A DNA stretch of 64,000 nt from Sacculina carcini (taxonomy: Eukaryota; Arthropoda; Thecostraca; Sacculinidae), in NCBI GenBank assembly GCA_916048095.2, contig OU696579.1, positions 5,987,001 through 6,051,000 on the forward strand, in the 5' to 3' direction. The notes under the pieces were generated by a model, which was not told the DNA's origin, made no database searches, and was given only the letters and a program-made list of their open reading frames with translations. Positions within the stretch are counted from its first letter, which is position 1; every line of letters begins with the position of its first letter. Shown in pieces: positions 56,457-64,000 of this stretch. The position numbers and the translations under genes are program-made.

Positions 56457-56960
56457 AAGTTTTTCGTTTTTCGGTTCCTTAGATTACATTCCTCAGGTTA
56501 TATCGTTGAATAACACTTCCTTCGTTGTTATTTTTTGGCCGTTTTTATGCACATTATGACCAGTATTCATAATTTCACCTAGTGTATAAATTCTTCTCCA
56601 TACACCGCCCTTATTCCTTCAAGAGTAACTTGAAAATGCAACACAAATATCTAATTAAATGACGAATTTTGTTGATAAAATTCTACAGCAATTGAAATGA
56701 TCGCTAATAAGCCTGTGTATAACTAATTCATGTTTCATGCAAAGAAATTATCCAAATATCATGTTAAATCTAGACCATACATACATTATACATACTTACA
56801 CCTGCACTGAAATATAGAGATACGTCATTTGTGACACTTGCATTCCGGTTCTTGTGTGCGATCTTATCAGCGGTGAATCTGGCCCGTTGCTCAGCCAGAT
56901 TGTTGTTGTTGTTTAGTCGTCTGTTGACTGCCACAAACACTGACAAAACGTCCAACCGTC
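56457..56960. other. AT-rich non-coding stretch
   Basis: About 500 bp downstream of the tRNA with no gene, repeat family or strong signal seen. Confidence 0.65.
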
Positions 56961-56965
56961 AAAAC

Positions 56966-56984
56966 AAACACACACACACACACA

Positions 56985-57065
<81 letters not shown>

Positions 57066-57103
57066 GACACACACACACACACACACACACACGACACACA
57101 CAC

Positions 57104-57136
<33 letters not shown>

Positions 57137-57145
57137 CACACACAC

Positions 57146-57210
<65 letters not shown>
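56966..57210. repeat. (CA)n with CGACACA interruptions
   Basis: About 245 bp of CA repeat, with CGACACACA variants at 57065, 57093, 57103, 57135 and 57145 that form a higher-order pattern. Frames across it are artefacts. Confidence 0.97.
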
Positions 57211-57214
<4 letters not shown>

Positions 57215-57944
57215 TAACAAGCATTCTCACGCTTGACGCTAACTCCAATCAAATTTGGCTATAATCACATATTTGATCGTAAACAAATTTGTTTTCGCCT
57301 ATCCAACTGAACAAATTCCACTTGACTCATAAAGCTCCTTGTTTCAGTTATTATCTCAAATCGGGGATTGTACAATGATGATGCGATGTTGATGATGATG
57401 ATGATACAATGATGATGATGGGATGTTTGTCAGTTGTTTTCACTGGCAGATACAGGGGGGGTGAGAGAAAAAATAGATTTCTGTAGAATTTGTTGATATA
57501 AGCATTATGGCAATGCACATTCGCACATTGTTGTGTATGTAAATGTATGCGTTTATATAATTGAGAAATGTCCCAAGTCATGACTTTCACACGCTAGTCA
57601 CTCTTACACGTAATTCAGCACCCCAAAATTACACTCTGGATCCGCCACTGTCTCTGCCTGGGCGTTGCAACCGTGCAATAGCAACTCAGCCTGCAACAGC
57701 AACATCGCTCCGCCTCCACCCATCACGCCACTCCACCCATCACGTGCATTACGCAGAAATGGCATCATGTGGTAGCCACGTGGACATGTGCACGTCTGTG
57801 TGTGTGTGTGTGTGTTTGGAGTGAGCCATCAGTTTGCCACTGCAACGTGTGGAGTGTTGTGCTTGGTCATTGTAGCGTTCTTCTAGTATTGTTCTTCGGT
57901 TCTTTCGTTCTTAATCGTTGAGCTCTATTTTTTACTATCTGGTC
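57211..57944. other. upstream region of the secreted-protein gene
   Basis: Contains a (GATGAT)n tract at 57376-57421 and a (TG)n at 57797-57815. No TATA box at a convincing distance; the 60 bp before the ATG are T-rich (TTCTTCGGTTCTTTCG). No gene seen. Confidence 0.55.
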
Positions 57945-59075
57945 ATGACCGCGAGGATGAGGCGGCTCTGCAATGGCCTACTGTTGACCACGTGCTTACT
58001 GATAGCTCACGCTGAAAATGAACAGGACCACGTTGTCGTGCACTACAAGGCGGCTTCTAATCAACACGACACGGGTGTATTGCTCCATCTCTTTCCATTT
58101 GCCTTCCAAGGAGCACACGTGTTGTTGTGTTCGCTGCTCAATATCAACCCAGACTTCATTGAAAATGCAAGGCGTGCAGTTGACGAAAAAGTGAACGAAA
58201 TCCCCTCTACTTCCCACAAGATTCAAACTGTCCAACAAGCTGGTGGAAAGCAACCTAAAAGCCAAATTTTCGCCTACATATTCAAGAGCGACATGTTGAA
58301 TGTCAGCACGAATGGACCGAGGGAGTCCAAGTCAGTCCAAATACCGGATCAAGACTATGTTCAAAGCGAAGCCACGGTGGCGTTAATTGGAGGAGGTGAA
58401 GTCAAACTCTTTACTATACACGGGATAAAAAAAAGGCGTTTTGATAACGTGATTAAGTCATACACCAGCAACAACCAGCCTTCAATACTCTTCGTCAAAT
58501 TTGATAGGAAAATAAGGGGAAACGTCAAGTTTGCGAACAGCCCTCCTTTGACTTACAACATTTTGAACAAACCTAACGACGAAACCAATGATGAATTTGC
58601 TTTTCTTTGGGGATTCAAGAATCCAAATGAAATTCAATTTTTAAACCCTAGTATTAAGACCAATAATAACGAGTCGTATATTCTGACCGGGTTCGATATA
58701 CCTATTAGCTGCATATTTGAGCCACAGCCTGTGGATGATGAAGGTCTAACTCAGCCGCAGGGATCCACAACTCAGTCTCATGAACAGTCATTCATTTGGC
58801 GAAGCCCTATGGAACCAATTCTCTACAGAGACCCATCGCTATCAAGTCCGTCCCCAGTGAGGAAGTCTGATGCCGAAACATCGCAAGTCGAAACTGATCA
58901 TACTCTACACTCGGACGGGACTCGATACACATTTGATGACCTAAATAATTACAATTTATTTCCGGAATTGGGTCACGATCCTGAAGTCATGCCACCAGAT
59001 CCAGAAGCTACATCGACTTCCTCAGCTGGAGGTAAACCTCAAGGTGGACCTCCAACCAAACGCAGAAAAGTGTAG
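57945..59075 (+). CDS. secreted protein with C-terminal NLS-like tail, unknown family
   Basis: Intronless, 376 residues from ATG 57945. An in-frame TTG at 57918 lengthens the open frame but is not a likely start. Residues 1-23 form a signal peptide: basic n-region (TARMRR), hydrophobic core (GLLLTTCLLIA), cleavage motif AHA before ENEQ. The mature part, to about residue 260, looks folded, with possible N-glycosylation sites (NVS, NES) and few Cys. The last 110 residues are acidic, Ser/Pro-rich and disordered, ending PPTKRRKV, which matches the monopartite nuclear-localisation pattern K-K/R-x-K/R. There is no transmembrane segment after the signal peptide. I do not recognise the family. A secreted protein with an NLS could be an effector entering other cells' nuclei, but the tail may be a chance basic end. 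Codon use and lack of stops indicate a real gene. Confidence 0.8.
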   Translation: MTARMRRLCNGLLLTTCLLIAHAENEQDHVVVHYKAASNQHDTGVLLHLFPFAFQGAHVLLCSLLNINPDFIENARRAVDEKVNEIPSTSHKIQTVQQAGGKQPKSQIFAYIFKSDMLNVSTNGPRESKSVQIPDQDYVQSEATVALIGGGEVKLFTIHGIKKRRFDNVIKSYTSNNQPSILFVKFDRKIRGNVKFANSPPLTYNILNKPNDETNDEFAFLWGFKNPNEIQFLNPSIKTNNNESYILTGFDIPISCIFEPQPVDDEGLTQPQGSTTQSHEQSFIWRSPMEPILYRDPSLSSPSPVRKSDAETSQVETDHTLHSDGTRYTFDDLNNYNLFPELGHDPEVMPPDPEATSTSSAGGKPQGGPPTKRRKV

Positions 59076-59259
59076 TCTCCTGTGGCAATGCATGATCGTG
59101 ACTAGAACGCATAAACGGTCTCAATACGGGCAAGTCACGACAAATCTTCACAACATATCATTTAATGGATGCACACTGACACTGAATCGCGCACACAATA
59201 CCTGGCCACAGCGGCCACATCACAACACGTCCACCTAGCCCAGCACAGCAGGCGATCAC
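59076..59259. other. short 3' flank of the secreted-protein gene
   Basis: 184 bp of probable 3' UTR up to the hAT-3 end. The first AATAAA downstream of the stop is at 59276-59281, inside the hAT-3 terminal repeat. Confidence 0.5.
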
Positions 59260-60072
59260 TAGGACTGTCCAAATCAATAAAGCTACTTTTTCATCGTTAG
59301 GTTACTGTTTTTGCTAATAGGTGACTTTTTATTGTCAAGTTACCTTATGGAATTTTCTTATTCGACCATTTTACCACGGATTTTGGTGACTTTTTGCAGA
59401 TAACAGGCACAAAAACGGTATAAATCTGGATAGAATAGGGAAACATTATACTAGATGATAGATTACACTATAAGGTGATACTAGAAAGGTACTAGATGGA
59501 ATATCTGGTCTGAAGATCAGGAAATGCCAAAATTTCCGCTATTAGGATTTAACAATTGGTCTTCACATTAATATCTGTGCTACTCGATATTTATACGTTT
59601 TTGGGTACACAGGATAGTGTCATTCCATTGTAGTGCTTACATGAGGACGGGGGCATTCACATATGCAGTGTTTACGCTCACACTAATATTCAAGCTGTAT
59701 CATGTGCTTATTTGACAGGGTCGCCCCAAAAATGTCTCACTGAAACAATATAAATAACATTATTGCGACTATTAATAAAAATAATTTCATAAGCAAGTAT
59801 TGTATTTCACCTTGTATTAGCTTTCAACTATTACAATTCATTTTCATGGTTATGCTTCTTTTTCGATGTTAGTCAAATTATGTTAGGTCACTTTTGGTTG
59901 TCATGTCTACCAAATCGCAAACAGGATGAAAAAGAGGGACTGGTGTATTTTCTTCCGTAAAAACTGCCAACAGAAATTTACCTTTTTTCAAGGATCATAT
60001 GTTTTTAGGTTAGTTTTTCTCGAAAATAAAGTTTCCTTTTCTGATTTTTAGGTGAATTGTTTGACAGTCCTA
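59260..60072. mobile_element. hAT-3 copy 3, inverted and diverged (813 bp)
   Basis: Ends TAGGACTGTC and GACAGTCCTA. The interior matches hAT-3 in reverse orientation: GTTAC-rich subterminal words, the ACTGGTGTATTTTCTTCC block and the CGTAAACACTGCAT block reversed at about 59670-59690. It lacks the SINE-like and Gypsy insertions. Flanks GCGATCAC (59252-59259) and GTGATGGC (60073-60080) are degenerate versions of the palindrome GTGATCAC, a likely eroded 8-bp target duplication. Confidence 0.8.
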
Positions 60073-60080
60073 GTGATGGC

Positions 60081-60903
60081 AGTGTATTGCTGCATGGCTG
60101 GCTCGAACAGTGTCCTAAAACAACCACCACTAATGGAAAAATATACAAATACACACATACATGTATATTCCAGCTAGCATGCACGACATATATTCATATA
60201 ACTTTGATGAAAATTGTCCGCTGTGGATTTTTTGGAAAGATAAAATTGCAAATATACACAGTGAGTTTGAACACAAGTTTTTTCGAGTTCCATTCTGATT
60301 TCAACGCAAGTTTTGTTTGTCTTTTGTCGTTGTTTTTTGTGGATTAATCCTTTGTGGTCGTTCAATTCGGATAGCTTTTCGCGTTCGTGCTTGGCATTTT
60401 CGTGTTTGAGTGTGGGTGTATGTTTGTATGTACGTGTGTGTGTACGTGTGTGTACGTGTGTGTGTACGTGTGTGTACGTGTTTCAAGTTCTTCTGAATTA
60501 TTGAATGGTTTTTTAAGTTGCCTTTTTATATCTTCTCTGATTTGTCTGTCTGAGTTTTTATTGAGGACTCCAAGACATTTGCACATTGGTTGGTTTTTAT
60601 GTTTCAGTAATTTTATCAGTGATTAATTTGTTCTTTATCATTATACATTTCTAGTTTATATTTGTGTTACTGTATTATTTTATTCAGTGTGCTGCACGGC
60701 TGTCTAATACACTTTTACTTTGCCTTTTGGTTTTATTCATCGTTTGTTTTTCTGCTTCTTTCTTCATTATCTTTAATCGTCCCGTCTAAAACTTTTACTC
60801 TTCGAACTCTCCTTCTATCTACATCATTTGGGCGCTTCTGGTGCATGGGGTCACCTCGGGTGGTAACAGTGATTCACAGTAACAGTAACAGAACAGTAAC
60901 AGT
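60081..60903. other. non-coding stretch with TG and CAGTAA repeats
   Basis: 60425-60480 alternates TGTGTG with TACGTG. 60870-60903 repeats CAGTAA. 60660-60830 is T-rich. No gene or element recognised. Confidence 0.6.
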
Positions 60904-61339
60904 TGTTGGCTGTTTCCAACCACACGGCTGATAAAAAGACTACGGATATATTCAAACAGACACACTAATTAAATACTGTCACTAAAATGCAACACAACGC
61001 CGCAGGACGAGCCGCCTAGTGCCAGGCACACACACACCGACTGACTGGACTCACACGCGTACACACAGAATGCACTTGACTTATAGGTCACTGACCTCGC
61101 AATGTGACCAGTGACCTCACAAGGTGAACGAACAAACCTAACAGCAACATACCCATTACTACAACGCTAGGATACACCCAAACAAGCATACACAGTATAA
61201 ACGCCAATGCTATAACCAACACACGCGCGTACATACACCTTGTACAAATGCGAGCCTACAGTCAAACACACATACACACACTCACACAACAAGAGGTCAA
61301 AATACGCAGAGGCGGTCAAAGTAACACACACACGCCACA
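60904..61339 (-). repeat. Gypsy-3 3' LTR (probable)
   Basis: Minus-strand LTR starting TGTGGCGTG at 61339, directly after a polypurine tract (AGGAGGGGGTTCC, 61340-61352). The other end is uncertain; CCAACA at 60904 gives a TG...CA element of about 436 bp. The partner LTR is outside the window. Confidence 0.5.
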
Positions 61340-61356
61340 GGAACCCCCTCCTAAAA

Positions 61357-64000
61357 TCACGGCGAGAAGCGAACCGTAGGTTTGACGGCTCGACCTGATC
61401 GAGTATAGTAAACTTGTGTTTGTGGCGTGGACTTTGGCAATTTAGTCTTGCTGACCGCTTGTAATGACCAGTCGTTCTCGGGACCACTAGATATTGTTGT
61501 GTTCTCGATGAATGCAGGGCGAAGACGGTCGACACCGATGATTTCATGGCCTTTACGCTGAATGGTGAAGGTTTTCGGTGTGCGCTTCACGACCTCGTAT
61601 GGGCCTTCATACACTGGCTGCAGCGGACGGCGATGGCCGTCGTGACGAACAAACACGAAGTCTGCCGTCGACAGCTCCGGTAGGCTGAATACGGCAGTAT
61701 CAGCGGTGCGTGTCTGCTGGGGTCGAATCGCATCAAAATGAGCAGATAATTGTTCGGCAAATTTGTGATGAGTGAGTGAAGATTGTTTTGGTTTGCATAA
61801 CAACTCGCCCGGCAGCCTCAACTTAGTACCGTATACAAGCTCAGCCGAGGAACAATGGAGGGGTTCCTTTATGCACGAGCGTATTCCCAGCAGAACAATT
61901 GGTAGTCTGTCTACCCAGCTTATGCTGCCACGTAAAGCGCCTTTGAGTTGGCGGTGCAGGCGCTCCACTAGTCCATTGGCGGCAGGGTTGTATGCTGTTG
62001 TCATGCGCACCTCTGTACCGAGAGAGTTGTTCAATTTTTGCCACAAATACGATGTAAACTGGCTGCCCCTATCTGAAACAATGCTGCCAGGCACGCCAAA
62101 TCTAGATATCCACGAGGAGATGAATGAACGTACGACGGTGTCAGCTGAAATGTCGGGCAGTGGACATGCCTCCGGCCAGCGAGTGAATCTATCCACCATT
62201 GTCAGTATGTATTGATATCCACTGGAGTACGGTAAAGGGCCGACAATGTCTATATGCACGTGCTGAAAACGACGATCTGGTAGCTCGAATTGTCCAGCCT
62301 GAGAACGATTGTGCCGTGTGAATTTTGTTGTCTGACAATGGTAGCACTGCTTTGTCCATGTGTGAACGTCACGTCTCATATCAGGCCAGACGAAGCGCTG
62401 TGACACAAGTTTTAGTGTGGCAGCTCGGCCTGGATGAGACAGTGTGTGTAACACTCTGAAAACACCGTGACGCATGTGTTCAGGTACAAGAGGTCTCGGA
62501 GAGCCTGTAGAGGTGTCGCATAGAAGTGGTTTTTCAGCGGCAGCTTGGAACGTTTGCCATTGTAGTTTTAAGCTACATTTGTTGTCGTGTTGCAGGTTCT
62601 GAAGTTGCGTGTCCTGGTGTTGAGCTTCTGCCATTGCTTGCAGATTAATGGTGTCAGCATGCTGTACACCGCAAACTCTTGAGAGTGCATCGGACACTAC
62701 ATTTTCTGTTCCACTCACGTGCTGGACATCAGAAGTGAACTGTAAAATGTAATCTAAGTGTCGCTGTTCACGTGGTGAATGTTGTGACACAGATGAACGG
62801 ATGGCATGGACCAAGGGTTTGTGGTCTGTGAACAATGTAAACTCTCGCCCCTCGAGATATTGCCGGAAATGACGCGTTGCCAAATACGCAGCAAGGAGTT
62901 CTTTACCAAAAGCGCTGTACACGGTCTGAGGTTCAGTTAGTTGCTTGGACCAGAAAGCGACAGGGCGCCATGCGCCTTCACTGCGCTGTTGTAGTGCTGC
63001 ACCGACGCCTGTGTTGCTGGCATCAGTCACTAAGCTGAGCGGTGCTTCAGGATTTTGATGCTGTAGAACTGCTGTTCTACCGAGCGCCTCCTTTGATTGA
63101 CGGAATGCAGCGAGTGCCTCGGTCGTCCAGATGACCGGTACTTTGGATCGTCGCTTGTTATTTGTCAACAATTTGTGAAGAGGTGACAGCAGCGAAGCGG
63201 CATGAGGCAAAAAACGATGGTAAAAGTTGACCATACCTAAAAATCGGCGCAGCTGATCGTGTGTGGCTGGTTGCGGATATCTCGTAACAGCTTCAACTGC
63301 GTCGCGTTGCGGTGTGATGCCATGCTTGCTGACGGTGTGTCCCAGAAATGTGAGTTCAGACTTACCGAAAATACACTTGTTCGAATTGATTTTGATGCCA
63401 TTGTCCTTCAAGCGTGAAAAAACAGTATGGAGATGCTGATGATGCTGTTCTTCGTTGTCACTAGCGATCAAAATGTCGTCAATATAAACGAAGACAAAGC
63501 TGATTCCACGGAAGATGGCGTCCATTAGTCTTTGCATCGTTTGTGCGCTGTTTCGCAAACCAAACGGCATTCGGAGCATGTCAAATAATCCAAATGGTGT
63601 AGTTATTGCCGTTTTGGACACATCATCTGGGTGAACCGGGATCTGATAAAATGCTTTTACCAGGTCAATCTTGGAGTACACAGAGGTACCATACAGAGCA
63701 CCGGAAAAGTCTTGTAAGTACGGTATCGGATATCTATCAGGGATAGTAATCCTGTTGAGTGCTCTGTAATCGCCACAAGGGCGCCAACTACCAGCATCAG
63801 ATTTGGGCACCATGTGGAGAGCAGATGCGTACTCACTTTGGCTCGGCCGAATGATACCCTGCTTGAGCATCTTCTCAAACTCGTCTTTGGCGATTTTCAT
63901 TCTCGCAGCGTCTAGCTTTCTCGGACGACAAAAGACTGGGGTGTCTTTAGTATAGATACGATGGAAAACACCGTGCTTGAGATCATCACTAGTGATTGAT
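61357..64000 (-). CDS. Gypsy-3 pol polyprotein (partial, runs off window)
   Basis: Open from the window edge at 64000 to a stop at 61357, with the ATG at 63898-63900 being internal since the frame continues upstream (HRIYTKDTPVFCRPRKL). RT: IIRPSQSEYASALHMVPK, RPCGDYRALN, SKIDLVKAFYQIPV, FVYIDDILIAS. RNase H: VTDASNTGVGAALQQ and FTDHKPLVHA. Integrase: HTLSHPGRAATL with CYHCQTTK, catalytic HIDIVGPLP, IVSDRGSQFTS and NGLVERLHRQLK, then a GPY/F-like module (VYEGPYEVVKRTPKTF). All catalytic residues are present and there is no stop, so this is a young Ty3/Gypsy element. Gag and protease lie beyond 64000; no envelope lies between pol and the LTR. It is unrelated at the LTR level to Gypsy-1 and Gypsy-2. 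Confidence 0.95.
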   Translation of the reverse strand, partial: SITSDDLKHGVFHRIYTKDTPVFCRPRKLDAARMKIAKDEFEKMLKQGIIRPSQSEYASALHMVPKSDAGSWRPCGDYRALNRITIPDRYPIPYLQDFSGALYGTSVYSKIDLVKAFYQIPVHPDDVSKTAITTPFGLFDMLRMPFGLRNSAQTMQRLMDAIFRGISFVFVYIDDILIASDNEEQHHQHLHTVFSRLKDNGIKINSNKCIFGKSELTFLGHTVSKHGITPQRDAVEAVTRYPQPATHDQLRRFLGMVNFYHRFLPHAASLLSPLHKLLTNNKRRSKVPVIWTTEALAAFRQSKEALGRTAVLQHQNPEAPLSLVTDASNTGVGAALQQRSEGAWRPVAFWSKQLTEPQTVYSAFGKELLAAYLATRHFRQYLEGREFTLFTDHKPLVHAIRSSVSQHSPREQRHLDYILQFTSDVQHVSGTENVVSDALSRVCGVQHADTINLQAMAEAQHQDTQLQNLQHDNKCSLKLQWQTFQAAAEKPLLCDTSTGSPRPLVPEHMRHGVFRVLHTLSHPGRAATLKLVSQRFVWPDMRRDVHTWTKQCYHCQTTKFTRHNRSQAGQFELPDRRFQHVHIDIVGPLPYSSGYQYILTMVDRFTRWPEACPLPDISADTVVRSFISSWISRFGVPGSIVSDRGSQFTSYLWQKLNNSLGTEVRMTTAYNPAANGLVERLHRQLKGALRGSISWVDRLPIVLLGIRSCIKEPLHCSSAELVYGTKLRLPGELLCKPKQSSLTHHKFAEQLSAHFDAIRPQQTRTADTAVFSLPELSTADFVFVRHDGHRRPLQPVYEGPYEVVKRTPKTFTIQRKGHEIIGVDRLRPAFIENTTISSGPENDWSLQAVSKTKLPKSTPQTQVYYTRSGRAVKPTVRFSP

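Noticed and set aside
57918-57944. Nine extra N-terminal residues of the secreted protein
   Set aside because: The upstream start is TTG; the ATG at 57945 gives a regular signal peptide.
60837-60850. GGTGACCCC near the end of the Gypsy-3 LTR as a primer-binding site
   Set aside because: It lies outside the element on the 3' side and in the wrong position for either strand's priming.

Overview
This is a repeat-dominated stretch of an animal (metazoan, most likely invertebrate) nuclear genome. Evidence: APE-type LINEs of several families, Ty3/Gypsy LTR elements, hAT transposons with 8-bp target duplications, dense (CA)n/(GT)n microsatellites, a eukaryotic initiator-type tRNA-Met gene, and almost no long non-transposon reading frames. 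I cannot name the species.

Layout. 1-2096: a LINE (family A) fragment between CA-rich repeats. 2097-11640: two minus-strand CR1-like LINE copies (family C); the second is split by two hAT elements (4331-7042 and 7329-10140), each with an 8-bp target duplication. 11640-18971: a LINE (family B) whose ORF1 is interrupted by a CR1-like LINE (family D). 19370-26688: a hAT-like element (hAT-3) carrying a SINE-like insert and a minus-strand Gypsy-1 copy that lacks reverse transcriptase, then a transposon with ~300-bp inverted repeats. 26790-29780: minisatellites, an AT-rich ~395-bp repeat and an array of GC-rich cores. 29781-32247: LINE A fragment and the 5' LTR plus gag of Gypsy-2. 32248-50202: a second copy of 16661-25509, invaded independently by a ~1.5-kb unit with direct terminal repeats, a full-length Gypsy-1, LINE E plus a LINE C-terminal fragment, and a nearly complete CR1-like ORF (LINE F). 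50203-53008: a serine-rich, probably host-derived coding region broken by two frame changes. 53009-57944: sparse sequence with a MITE-like element, a CRE/CCAAT cluster, an initiator-type tRNA-Met gene and microsatellites. 57945-59075: an intact single-exon gene for a secreted protein with a C-terminal NLS-like tail, followed at once by a third hAT-3 copy. 60904-64000: 3' end of Gypsy-3 (pol ORF running off the window).

The main structural result is the duplication. 16661-25509 and 32248-50202 share about 5.6 kb of ancestral sequence, including two identical in-frame stops in LINE B and the same hAT-3 insertion, so they are copies of one locus and not independent insertions. Each copy supplies the empty site for later insertions in the other, which lets the order of events be read directly. 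The left junction of the second copy lies at a perfect 24-bp palindrome.

Few genes look functional: the secreted-protein gene, possibly the serine-rich gene, the tRNA (with a stem mismatch), and the Gypsy-1, Gypsy-3 and LINE F polyproteins. Much of the rest is decayed transposon.
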